Shown here: one piece after another, positions 1-7,863 of the stretch
How the letters are laid out: every line of letters begins with the position of its first letter
Numbering within the stretch: the stretch's first letter is position 1
Assembly (NCBI RefSeq): GCF_025137375.1
Contig: NZ_CP073720.1
Coordinates: forward strand, 7,030,501-7,094,500
Source of the DNA: Dactylosporangium fulvum
Lineage (GTDB): Bacteria > Actinomycetota > Actinomycetes > Mycobacteriales > Micromonosporaceae
Direction: 5' to 3'
Length of the DNA stretch: 64,000 bases
Translations under genes and position numbers: made by a program
Notes under the pieces: generated by a model
Told to the model about the DNA's origin: nothing
Database searches by the model: none
Seen by the model: the letters and a program-made list of their open reading frames with translations, nothing else

Positions 1-105
1 ACCGCGCAGGATCCGGTCCCGCAACTCGTCGGCGAGGCGCTCGCCGACCCGGCGACGCAGCAGCAGCGGGCCCTTCGCGCCACGGCCCGGAGGGGGGTCC
101 GCCAT
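1..105 (-). CDS. GntR-family transcriptional regulator, N-terminal part (cut by window edge)
   Basis: Only the first 35 codons lie in the window. The start is the ATG read leftward from 105. The visible residues (proline/glycine-rich lead, then RRVGERLADELRDRILRG) have the pattern of the first helix of a GntR/FadR winged-helix domain, which normally begins with a short tail and an (L/I)..EI...I..G signature. It begins 14 bases after the stop of the large oxidoreductase gene, so it is probably the last visible gene of that leftward operon and could control it. The effector domain, and so the subfamily (FadR, HutC or other), cannot be seen. Family call is likely; target is inference. Confidence 0.6.
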   Translation of the reverse strand, partial: MADPPPGRGAKGPLLLRRRVGERLADELRDRILRG

Positions 106-119
106 GGTCTCCGCCTTCC

Positions 120-3100
120 TCATCCATCCACCTCGGAGGGTCTGGCCAGCACCGCCCGAAAACGGGCCACATTGGCGAGCTTGATGGTCTCATATCCGCG
201 GACCAAATCCGGTGCCCGCGCCACCGCCAGGCAGCGGTCCTGGTCGTCGTCCCGGAGCGCGGCCAGCACCGCGGTCGTGTATTCGTCCGGCAGCGACCGC
301 TCGACTCGGCGGACCGCGGCCAGGCCGAACGGGTCGAACGCCGTGCCCCGCACCGACCGCATCGCCCGCAGCACCGCGAAGACCGGCCGGATCCAGCCGC
401 CGAGCGCGAGCTTGTGGCGCAGGCCGAGAGCCCGCAGGAACGGCGGGTGGATATGGTAACGCACCCGGACCCGGGAGCCGTCGGCGGCCGCCTGAGCGCC
501 GACGTCGAGCTTCAGGTGCAGCCGGGCGACCTCGTACTCGTCCTTGTACGCCAGCAGTTTGAACAGGTGCCGGGAAAACTCCACGGACACCGCATCCGTG
601 CCGAACCGCTCGGACTCGGCGGTCACGACGCGGCGCACCGCGTCCACGTATTGCCCGGCCAGCCGCGCGTGCTGATAGTCGAAGAGCTCGGCGGCACGGA
701 GCTCACCGACCTCCCGCACCGCGGCCGGCAGGTCGGCCGCGTCGAGCAGCTGTCGCGCGACCTCCCGCGCGCCGGGCGTCGGATCGAGCCCGGCCGCTCC
801 CAGGCGGCGGGCCGGAGCCGGCGTCTCGAGCGTGGTCGGCGTGGCCACGTGGCGCCGCCCGGCCCGGAACGCCTCGATGTTCGTGTCGACCGCGACGCCG
901 TTGAGCCGGATCGCCTCCTCGATCGAGGCGGCCGACAGCGGCACGGCCCCGACCTGGTAGGCCACCCCGAGCAGCAGGACGTTGGCCGTTGTCTCGTCAC
1001 CGAACTGGGTGCGGCTGAGCTGGGCGACGTCCACCGCCGTGGTGCGGCCGACCGCGCCCCGGATGCGGTCCAGCAGCGCGTCGGCCGGTGGGAGGCTGGT
1101 CGCGATGTTCGTCACCACGGCCGAGGTCGGCGTGAGCGAGGAGGCGACGACCGATACCGTCCGCTCCGGACCGGTGCGGGCGAGGTGCTGCGGTGCCGCC
1201 CCGCTGAGCAGGTCGAACACCAGGTAGAGATCGGCCTGGCCGTCGGTCACCGCGGCGGCTCGGTCGTCGACCGGGGCGGCGCTGATCTGCAGGTGGGACA
1301 CGACCGCTCCGGCCTTCTGGCTCATCCCGGTCTGGTCGAGGCCGGCCGTGTGGAGCCCGTCGACCAGGGCCGCCGTGGCCAGGATCTGGTTGACCGTGAC
1401 CACCCCGGTGCCGCCGATGCCGACCAGATAGACGCCGTAGGCCTTGTCGCTGACCGACGCCTTGGCCGCCGGCTCGGGGGGCACCTCGCCCGAGCCCGCG
1501 CGGCGGGGCCGGGTCCGGCGCGGGGTCGCGGCCGCCGTCGTCCGGACCGTGACGAAGGACGGGCAGTCGCCGTCCAGGCAGCTGAAGTCCGAGTTGCACG
1601 ACGTCTGATGGATCTGGGTCTTGCGGCCCAACTCGGTCTCGACCGGCTGGACCGACAGGCAGTTGCTCTTCACGCCGCAGTCGCCGCAGCCCTCACAGAC
1701 GAGCTCGTTGATGACCACCTTGCGGTCGGGCTTGGGCAGCTTGCCGGAACGGCGCAGCCGCCGGGCCTCGGCCGCGCACACCTGGTCGTAGATGAGCACC
1801 GTGACGCCCCCGACCGCGCTGAGGCGCTCCTGCGCGGCCAGCACCTCCGACCGCGGCAGCACGGTGACGCCCTTGGCCAGGTCGCGCACGCCGCGGTAGC
1901 GCCCGGGATCCTCGGCGCACACGATGATCTGCTTGACCCCCTCGGCGGCCAGCTCGCGGGTCAGGGCCGGCACGGACATGCCGCCCGCGATCTCCTGGCC
2001 GCCGGTCATCGCGACGTAGCCGTTGAACAGGATCTTGAAGGTGATGTTCACGTTGGCCGCGACGCAGGCACGCACCGCGAGCAGACCCGAGTGGGAGAAC
2101 GTCCCGTCGCCCAGATGCTGGAAGATGTGCCCGGTCTGCGAGAAGGGGGCCATGCCGATCCAGGGCACCCCCTCGGAGCCCATCGGCACGACCGCCAGCT
2201 TCTGGTTGTCGGCCAGCCGGGGGTCGAAGTACGACATGCCGTGACAGCCGACACCGCCGCCCACGACGGCGCCGTCGGGGAGCACGGTGGACCGGTTGTG
2301 CGGGCATCCGCTGCAGTAGGCCGACGTGCGGGCCAGCAGCGGCAGCGGAATCGGGCCCGAGGACCGGGCACCGGTCCGGACCGGTTCGGGCAGGCCGAGT
2401 TCGCGCCGCAGGATGGGCTTGAGGCGGTCGACGCCGAGCTCGCCGTGGGCCGGCACCAGCAACCGGCCGCCGCGGTCGCGCTTGCCCACGACGGTGGGCC
2501 GGTGCGGGGTCGAGTAGAGCGCGCTGCGCAGGGCCGACTCGATGAAGTCGCGCTTCTCCTCGACCACCACGACGTGCTCGAGGCCGTCGGCGAACCGCTC
2601 CACAACAGACCGGTCGAGCGGATAGATCATGCCGAGCTTCAGCAGACGGACGCCCCGCTCGCGCAGGCCGGCGTCGTCCAGGCCGAGATCGGCCAGTGCC
2701 TGCCGGACGTCGTAGTAGGTCTTGCCGGCCGCGACAACCCCGATCCGGGCGTCGGTCCCGGCACCGGCTACAGCGCCCTCGATCCGGTTGAGGCCGTTGG
2801 CGGCGGCGAAGGCGACGGCCGCGAGGTGGCGGCGCTCGAGCAGGTCCCGCTCCCGGTCGACGAGGATCGTGGGGACGAGGTCGATCCGCTGCCGGTGCTG
2901 CCACGGCTCGCCGTCGATCTCGAGCGCCGGGTGACGCAGGGACAGCCGGTCGGGGGCCAGGTTCACCGACCCCACCGAGTCGGCCACGTTGGTCACCACC
3001 TTCAGCCCGACCCAGCAGCCCGAGTAGCGGGACAGCTCCAGCCCGATCACCCCGAAGTCCAGCAGCTCCTGGGTGGAGCCGGGCACAAGCACCGGCATCA

Positions 3101-3638
3101 GCGCGTCGTAGAAGGCGGTCTCGCTCTGGTTCGGCAGTGACGAGGACTTCGCCGCCGGGTCGTCGCCGGCCACCGCGATGACGCCGCCGAACGGGCTCAC
3201 ACCGAACTGGTTGGCGTGCTTGAACGCGTCACCGCACCGGTCCACGCCCGGCGACTTGCCGTACCAGAGCCCGAAGACGCCCTGCAGCCCGTCCCGGAAC
3301 CCACCGGGCGAAGGCTGCTGGGTCCCGAACACCACGGCGGCCGCGAGTTCCTCGTTCACGCCGGGCACGTGCCGGATGTCCTCGGCCTCGAGGGCGGCGG
3401 CCGCCCGGTGCAGGGTGAGGTCCAGCCCGCCCAGGGGCGATCCGGGGTAGCCGGACGCGAGGCCGCCGGTGCGCAGCCCGGCCGCCCGGTCGATCCGGTG
3501 GCGGTCCAGGAGGATGCGCGTGATCGCCTGGGTGCCGGTGAGAACGACGGTGCCGTCGTCGGCGTCGTAGCGGTCCGTCAGCTGGTAACCGGCGCGCTGC
3601 CGGCCAACCGGCGTCACCGCGCTCACCACATCGGTCAT
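120..3638 (-). CDS. Fused indolepyruvate-type ferredoxin oxidoreductase (2-oxoacid/acyl-CoA metabolism)
   Basis: The protein has 1172 residues, the size of single-chain indolepyruvate:ferredoxin oxidoreductases, where the alpha (IorA) and beta (IorB) parts are fused. These cytoplasmic enzymes decarboxylate 2-oxoacids with thiamine diphosphate, form acyl-CoA and reduce ferredoxin. The N-terminal pyrimidine-binding domain shows GYPGSPLGG near residue 63. A CEGCGDCGVKSNC cluster-type motif lies near residue 650. The gamma-type domain with GIGGTGVVTVNQ follows after about residue 730. No separate ferredoxin gene is adjacent. It starts 42 bases downstream of the unknown Cys-containing protein and is followed by a GntR gene. 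In actinomycetes such fused enzymes often sit beside CoA-ester catabolic genes, as here; the true substrate is not shown and indolepyruvate should not be assumed. Confidence 0.85.
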   Translation of the reverse strand: MTDVVSAVTPVGRQRAGYQLTDRYDADDGTVVLTGTQAITRILLDRHRIDRAAGLRTGGLASGYPGSPLGGLDLTLHRAAAALEAEDIRHVPGVNEELAAAVVFGTQQPSPGGFRDGLQGVFGLWYGKSPGVDRCGDAFKHANQFGVSPFGGVIAVAGDDPAAKSSSLPNQSETAFYDALMPVLVPGSTQELLDFGVIGLELSRYSGCWVGLKVVTNVADSVGSVNLAPDRLSLRHPALEIDGEPWQHRQRIDLVPTILVDRERDLLERRHLAAVAFAAANGLNRIEGAVAGAGTDARIGVVAAGKTYYDVRQALADLGLDDAGLRERGVRLLKLGMIYPLDRSVVERFADGLEHVVVVEEKRDFIESALRSALYSTPHRPTVVGKRDRGGRLLVPAHGELGVDRLKPILRRELGLPEPVRTGARSSGPIPLPLLARTSAYCSGCPHNRSTVLPDGAVVGGGVGCHGMSYFDPRLADNQKLAVVPMGSEGVPWIGMAPFSQTGHIFQHLGDGTFSHSGLLAVRACVAANVNITFKILFNGYVAMTGGQEIAGGMSVPALTRELAAEGVKQIIVCAEDPGRYRGVRDLAKGVTVLPRSEVLAAQERLSAVGGVTVLIYDQVCAAEARRLRRSGKLPKPDRKVVINELVCEGCGDCGVKSNCLSVQPVETELGRKTQIHQTSCNSDFSCLDGDCPSFVTVRTTAAATPRRTRPRRAGSGEVPPEPAAKASVSDKAYGVYLVGIGGTGVVTVNQILATAALVDGLHTAGLDQTGMSQKAGAVVSHLQISAAPVDDRAAAVTDGQADLYLVFDLLSGAAPQHLARTGPERTVSVVASSLTPTSAVVTNIATSLPPADALLDRIRGAVGRTTAVDVAQLSRTQFGDETTANVLLLGVAYQVGAVPLSAASIEEAIRLNGVAVDTNIEAFRAGRRHVATPTTLETPAPARRLGAAGLDPTPGAREVARQLLDAADLPAAVREVGELRAAELFDYQHARLAGQYVDAVRRVVTAESERFGTDAVSVEFSRHLFKLLAYKDEYEVARLHLKLDVGAQAAADGSRVRVRYHIHPPFLRALGLRHKLALGGWIRPVFAVLRAMRSVRGTAFDPFGLAAVRRVERSLPDEYTTAVLAALRDDDQDRCLAVARAPDLVRGYETIKLANVARFRAVLARPSEVDG

Positions 3639-3680
3639 GGGTGTCTCGGGCCCTTCGTTGCGGGGATGGACGACTTCACG

Positions 3681-4616
3681 TCAGGCGGGCTCGCTGGTGG
3701 CCGAGGGCACCCGGGCGGCGCTGGACGGGTCGCGCGGATCCTTGTAGAGCAGGATCGTGCAGGCGCCACCGTCCAGGCCGGCCGGGCAGAGGTTCACCGG
3801 CCAGGGCACGCCGAGGCGTTCGCAGGCCATCTCCACGTGCCAGATCGGCACGTGGGTGCGGTAGATGGTGGTCGGACGCCCGCCCCAGGTCACCCGGTGC
3901 TCGTCAGCAACGACCGCGAGACCGAGCCCGGCCGCGAACCGGCCGTCGATGACCTGGCGGGCGCAGGTGCCGCACGGGTCCTGCACGATCGTGAACTTCT
4001 CGTCGTCCTCGCTGATCACGAGATCGGTGAAGTGGCCCTGCAACAGGCGGACCAGGTTCACCAGGCGCTCGCCCGCGGGCCGGTCGATGTCGTTCATGAG
4101 GCCGCGCAGGGCGTCCTCGCCGCGGCGGCGGTGGAAAGCTTCGAGCTCGTCCGGGCCGTAGTTGGCGTACACCTGTGAGAGCAATGTGGACAGCCAGTCC
4201 CGCAGCACGTCGACGGCCGAACGCCACTCGGCCTCACGATGATCGAAAATCGCCAACGCACTGTCCGCGTCGCCGCGACCGACGGCCTCGGCCACCTCGT
4301 CGACCATCGAGGCCGGCGCCTCGTCCCGCACGGGATCGACGCCCGGATAGGCCGCGAAGAAGGCCAGGGTCCGGCCCACCAGGAGGCGCAGGCCGTCCCG
4401 ACCGTGACGCTGGACGGCGGTGTCGAGGATCGTCGTGACCCAGTCGAGGTAGCGCTCGCGCTGGCCGTGGTGCTCCCGTTCGAGCGCCGCCAGCTCATCG
4501 CGCAGACCATCGACATCGGACTCCTCGAGCCGGCGGAGCAGGCGGCCGCGGGGCGACACCGACAGCTCTTGCAGCGCCTCGTCGGTGAACACGCGATGCG
4601 ATCGATCAGTCTCCAC
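3681..4616 (-). CDS. Unknown 311-aa protein with conserved-looking cysteines
   Basis: I do not recognise this family with confidence. The GTG at 4616 is chosen because a GAGAGG ribosome site precedes it by about 8 bases; upstream in-frame codons have no better start. The N-terminal two thirds is a mostly helical, acidic segment rich in Arg and Glu. The last third holds cysteines in DPCGTCAR (near residue 214), MACERLG, NLCPAG and GGACTILLY, which could bind a metal or cluster, or form an ATC-hydrolase-like fold. It is the first gene of the leftward operon with the ferredoxin oxidoreductase and shares a divergent promoter with the rightward catabolic operon. No helix-turn-helix is obvious, so it is not an evident regulator. 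Confidence 0.7.
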   Translation of the reverse strand: METDRSHRVFTDEALQELSVSPRGRLLRRLEESDVDGLRDELAALEREHHGQRERYLDWVTTILDTAVQRHGRDGLRLLVGRTLAFFAAYPGVDPVRDEAPASMVDEVAEAVGRGDADSALAIFDHREAEWRSAVDVLRDWLSTLLSQVYANYGPDELEAFHRRRGEDALRGLMNDIDRPAGERLVNLVRLLQGHFTDLVISEDDEKFTIVQDPCGTCARQVIDGRFAAGLGLAVVADEHRVTWGGRPTTIYRTHVPIWHVEMACERLGVPWPVNLCPAGLDGGACTILLYKDPRDPSSAARVPSATSEPA

Positions 4617-4636
4617 GTCGGCCCTCTCTGCCACCC

Positions 4637-4664
4637 TTGACTCATAAGGGTATAACCTTATAAC
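4637..4664 (+). promoter_or_regulatory. Strong SigA-like promoter for the rightward catabolic operon, probably leaderless
   Basis: A TTGACT -35 box (4637-4642) and a TATAAC -10 box (4659-4664) are separated by 16 bases. The expected start of transcription, about 7 bases after the -10 box, is near 4671. The first possible start codons are GTG at 4674 and ATG at 4677, so there is no room for a ribosome-binding site and the transcript should be leaderless or almost so. The -10 box lies inside a palindrome, which suggests direct repression. Confidence 0.6.
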
Positions 4665-4667
4665 CTT
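4646..4667. promoter_or_regulatory. 22-bp palindromic operator in the divergent promoter
   Basis: The arms AAGGGTATAA and TTATAACCTT are separated by CC and match on 9 of 10 positions when reverse-complemented. The site is AT-rich in a very GC-rich genome and covers the -10 element of the rightward promoter and the upstream region of the leftward gene at 4616. This is the usual design for a dimeric TetR- or GntR-type repressor site. The GntR gene at the left edge is a candidate binder (inference). Confidence 0.55.
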
Positions 4668-4676
4668 CGCGGCGTG

Positions 4677-5522
4677 ATGCACAACACACCCCTGAACAGC
4701 GACGATGCGGCGCCGTCCACGCTGCAGCTGTCCGTCGACGCCGGGGTCGCGTGGGTCGAGCTGAACCGTCCCGAGGTGCTGAACTCGTTCAACGAGACGA
4801 TGCTGCGCGAGCTCGCCGGCGTGTGGGCACGGCTCCGTCTCGACGACGAGGTGCGGGTCGTGGTCGTCACCGGGGCCGGCGAGAAGGCGTTCTGCACCGG
4901 GTACGACCGCTCGGGCCTCGACGCCGACGACGGTGCGGACGCGTCGACCGCGCTGCTGAAGGCGAGCAGCCCGTTCCTGCGCGCGGATGTCGGCGACTTC
5001 CTCGGCCCCAAGTCGTGCGGCCTGTGGAAGCCGGTCGTCGCCGCGGTCAACGGCATCGCCTGTGGCGGCGCGTTCTACCTGCTCGGCGAGTCCGACATCA
5101 TCATCGCCGCCGACAACGCCACGTTCTTCGACCCGCACACGACGTTCGGCATGCCGGCCGTGTTCGAGCCGCTGCATCTGTTGCGCCGCATGCCGTTGGG
5201 CGAGGTGCTGCGGCTGGCGCTGCTCGGGTCGGCCGAGCGGATGTCGGCCCAGCGCGCGCTCGACATCGGCCTGGTGTCCGAGGTGGTGCCGAGCGACCAG
5301 CTGCGGGCGGCGGCCGGGACGATCGCCGGGACCATCGCGGCCCTGCCGCCGCTCGCGGTGCAGGCGACCCTGCGCTCCATCTGGGCCGGCTCCGAGATGG
5401 CACCGGGTCAGGCACTGGGCGTCGCGCACGCGCTGGTCGCCGCGGGCACCGACCCGGCCGCCCTGGCCGCCGGCCAGCAGGCGTTCCGGACCGGCAACCG
5501 GCCCCAATGGCGGCTGCGATGA
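4677..5522 (+). CDS. Enoyl-CoA hydratase/isomerase (crotonase) family protein
   Basis: About 281 residues with the crotonase fold. The first oxyanion-hole loop is seen as GEKAFCTGYDRSG and the second as NGIACGGAFYLLGESDIIIA. The position that usually carries the second catalytic glutamate (PE.. of hydratases) reads FDPHTTFGM, so His replaces the acid and the enzyme may not be a classical hydratase. GTG at 4674 is an alternative start directly before this ATG; both are compatible with a leaderless message. It is the first gene of a long rightward operon, and its TGA overlaps the next ATG. Role: an unknown step on a CoA thioester in the catabolic pathway of this island. Confidence 0.8.
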   Translation: MHNTPLNSDDAAPSTLQLSVDAGVAWVELNRPEVLNSFNETMLRELAGVWARLRLDDEVRVVVVTGAGEKAFCTGYDRSGLDADDGADASTALLKASSPFLRADVGDFLGPKSCGLWKPVVAAVNGIACGGAFYLLGESDIIIAADNATFFDPHTTFGMPAVFEPLHLLRRMPLGEVLRLALLGSAERMSAQRALDIGLVSEVVPSDQLRAAAGTIAGTIAALPPLAVQATLRSIWAGSEMAPGQALGVAHALVAAGTDPAALAAGQQAFRTGNRPQWRLR

Positions 5523-6517
5523 TCGACTTCTCCTTGTCGACCGAGCAACTCGACCTGCGGGCGGGCCTGACCGCCCTGCTCGCCGACCACTCCACGCCGG
5601 AGCGCGTCCGGGCGGCCGAACCGCTCGGCTTCGACCCGGCGCTGTGGGCGGTGCTCGGCGAGTTCGGCTTTCCTCAGCTGGCGAGTTCCCGCGAGGGAAC
5701 ACCGGCCGGACTGGCCGAGCTCGTCATCGCCGCCCAGGCGGCCGGGGCCGCCCTCGCCTCGGCCCCGCTGGTGGAGACCCTGGTCGCGACCCGGCTGCTC
5801 GACCGCCTCGGCCACACCGGCTCCGCTGACCTGGTCACGTTCTCGCCCCGGCCGGCCGTGGCCGGGGTCGCCCGGACGGTGCCGTGGGCGGCGGTCGCCG
5901 ACCAGGTCATCGCGTGGGACGAGAGCCGGATCGTCGCGTCCAGGCCCGGTCACGACCTCGACTGTCCGAAGCAGACACTGGCCGGACTGGCGATCGGCCA
6001 CGTGGACCTCACCGGCGCGACGGTACTCGCATCGGGGCCGGAGGCGGCCGCGCTCTTCGACGAGGCCCTGGCCGACTGGCGGATCCTCACCGCGGCCAGC
6101 CTGGTCGGCATCGGAGTCGCGGGCCTGCGCCTCGGCGTCGAGTACGCGAAGACGCGCCACCAGTTCGGCCAGCCGATCGGCTCGTTCCAGGCCCTGGCCC
6201 ACCAACTGGCCGACGCGGCGACGCTCGTGGACGGGGCCGAGCTGCTGGTCCTCGAGGCGGCCTGGGCCGGTGACACCGGCAGCAGCCGGCGCCACGGCCT
6301 GGCCGCGATGGCCTTCACGTTCGCCGGCCGGGCCGCCCGCCAGGCCACCGACCGCAGCCTGCACGCCCATGGCGGCTACGGCTACACGATGGAGTACGAC
6401 ATTCAGCTCTACTTCCGCCGGGCCAAGGCGCTGGGACTCCTCGGCGGCGGCGACGGCGCGGCCACCGATGCCGTCGTCACGCTCGCCCTGGCCGACACCG
6501 ACGAAGGGCGGCGGTAG
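5519..6517 (+). CDS. Acyl-CoA dehydrogenase family protein, short (332 aa) subunit
   Basis: The ATG at 5519 overlaps the previous stop (ATGA), which supports translational coupling. The 332-residue chain is shorter than a standard acyl-CoA dehydrogenase (about 380-400). It keeps the C-terminal region with SLHAHGGYGYTMEYDIQLYFRRAK, where a C-terminal Glu/Arg segment contacts FAD and substrate. The next gene encodes a full-length paralogue that overlaps by one base. Such short-plus-long pairs are known in actinomycetes as alpha2beta2 acyl-CoA dehydrogenases acting on steroid side chains and ring-derived acyl-CoAs (FadE26/27 and FadE28/29 types). I infer that the two genes here form a heteromeric FAD enzyme. 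Confidence 0.82.
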   Translation: MIDFSLSTEQLDLRAGLTALLADHSTPERVRAAEPLGFDPALWAVLGEFGFPQLASSREGTPAGLAELVIAAQAAGAALASAPLVETLVATRLLDRLGHTGSADLVTFSPRPAVAGVARTVPWAAVADQVIAWDESRIVASRPGHDLDCPKQTLAGLAIGHVDLTGATVLASGPEAAALFDEALADWRILTAASLVGIGVAGLRLGVEYAKTRHQFGQPIGSFQALAHQLADAATLVDGAELLVLEAAWAGDTGSSRRHGLAAMAFTFAGRAARQATDRSLHAHGGYGYTMEYDIQLYFRRAKALGLLGGGDGAATDAVVTLALADTDEGRR

Positions 6518-7695
6518 TGGACTTCGAGCTTTCCGAGGCACAGCAACGGTTCCGGACCGAGATCCGGCAGTTCCTGGCCGAGCTGCCGCCGGCGACCTCG
6601 GCCGCCGTGCACGACTCCGGCACGCTGCACAGCTGGAGCGTGCACCGCGCCATGGCCGAACGCGGCTGGCTGAAGGCGGCCTGGCCGGTCGACCAGGGCG
6701 GGCAGGGCCGGGACCCGTTCGAGATGGCCACGCTGAACGAGGAGTTCGCCCGGGCCGGAATTCCGATCGAGGGCTGGCTCATCTCCGAACTGGTGGCGAA
6801 GACGCTGCAGATCGTCGGCACCGAACAGCAGCGACGCGAGGTCATCCCGGCCATCCTGAGCGGCGAGATCCTCATGTGCCTCGGATACTCGGAGCCGGAC
6901 TCGGGCTCCGACGTCGCCGCGGCCCGCACCCGGGCGACCCGCGACAGCGACGGGTGGGTCATCGACGGCCAGAAGATGTTCACCACCATGGCCCACGAGG
7001 CGACCTACGTCTTCCTGCTGGCCCGGACCAACCCGGACGTGCCCAAGCACCGCGGCCTGACCATGTTCCTGGTGCCGCTCGACGCCGAGGGCGTGGAGGT
7101 ACGCCCGGTGCAAACGCTCGGCGGCGAGCGCACCAACGCGACGTTCTACGAACGGGTCCGGATCCCCGACAGTGCCCGGGTCGGCGAGGTCGACGGAGGC
7201 TGGGACGTCATGATGGTGGCGCTCGCCTTCGAACGGCAGCCGGCCGCGGCAGGGCACCTGCTGCACCTGGTCGACCGGGCCATCGCCTGGGCCCGCACGC
7301 CCGACGCCGACGGGCACGCGCCCATCGAGCGGCCCGAGGTGCGGGCCTGCCTGGCCCGGGCCTGCACCGACCTCGAGGTGAGCCGCCTCATGGGCTACCG
7401 CATGACCTGGCTGACCGCGCGCGACGTCCTGCCCCACACGGAGGGGTCGCTGGCCAAGCTGTTCAGCTCGGAGGCGCTCATGCGGGCAGCGTCGTCCTTT
7501 GTGGACATGGTCGGCGCGGACGGGCTGCTCGCCGGCCACGGCGCCGAGGCGCCGGCCGACGGCTGGATCGAGCACGAGTTCCGGCACTCGGTCGTGACCA
7601 CCATCTACGCCGGCACCAGTGAGATCCAGCGGGGCATCATCGCCGAGCGGCATCTCGGCCTGCCCCGGGCCCGGCCGCGGCGGGCGAGCGCATGA
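6517..7695 (+). CDS. Acyl-CoA dehydrogenase, long (392 aa) subunit
   Basis: The GTG start shares one base with the TAG of the short subunit. The 392 residues show the usual order: N-terminal helical domain, the beta-domain flavin motif LGYSEPDSGSDVAAA (near residue 125) and the C-terminal FAD-binding signature YAGTSEIQRGIIAERHLG. It dehydrogenates acyl-CoA to enoyl-CoA with electron transfer to ETF, probably together with the 332-aa partner. The stop TGA (7693-7695) lies in the first bases of the 86-bp tandem repeat, so the repeat begins at the very end of this gene. Confidence 0.88.
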   Translation: MDFELSEAQQRFRTEIRQFLAELPPATSAAVHDSGTLHSWSVHRAMAERGWLKAAWPVDQGGQGRDPFEMATLNEEFARAGIPIEGWLISELVAKTLQIVGTEQQRREVIPAILSGEILMCLGYSEPDSGSDVAAARTRATRDSDGWVIDGQKMFTTMAHEATYVFLLARTNPDVPKHRGLTMFLVPLDAEGVEVRPVQTLGGERTNATFYERVRIPDSARVGEVDGGWDVMMVALAFERQPAAAGHLLHLVDRAIAWARTPDADGHAPIERPEVRACLARACTDLEVSRLMGYRMTWLTARDVLPHTEGSLAKLFSSEALMRAASSFVDMVGADGLLAGHGAEAPADGWIEHEFRHSVVTTIYAGTSEIQRGIIAERHLGLPRARPRRASA

Positions 7696-7862
7696 CCGGT
7701 TCCGGAGCGAAGCGGAGGAGGCCGGTCATCATCGGCTCAGTTTGGAAGGCATGCGGCCGGAGCGAAGCGGAGGCAGCATGACCGGTTCCGGAGCGAAGCG
7801 GAGGAGGCCGGTCATCATCGGCTCAGTTTGGAAGGCATGCGGCCGGAGCGAAGCGGAGGCAG
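7691..7862 (+). repeat. Perfect 86-bp tandem duplication between two operon genes
   Basis: Bases 7691-7776 and 7777-7862 are identical, and the first 8 bases of a third copy (CATGACCG) run into the start of the next gene. Each unit contains the 15-mer CGGAGCGAAGCGGAG twice (at 7703, 7758, 7789 and 7844), inverted GACCGG/CCGGTC arms, and a 29-codon reading frame that begins ATGACC and ends on the TGA formed with the next copy. Each unit also ends with GGAGGCAGC before ATGACC, so it duplicates a ribosome site and start codon. 86 is not a multiple of three. Confidence 0.9.
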
Positions 7863-7863
7863 C

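Noticed and set aside
414..3140. Long open frame on the + strand (908 codons) opposite the ferredoxin oxidoreductase gene
   Set aside because: It mirrors the coding frame of a clear family protein, has low-complexity Gly/Arg/Asp/Val content and no domain motifs; it is an antisense shadow typical of high-GC DNA.
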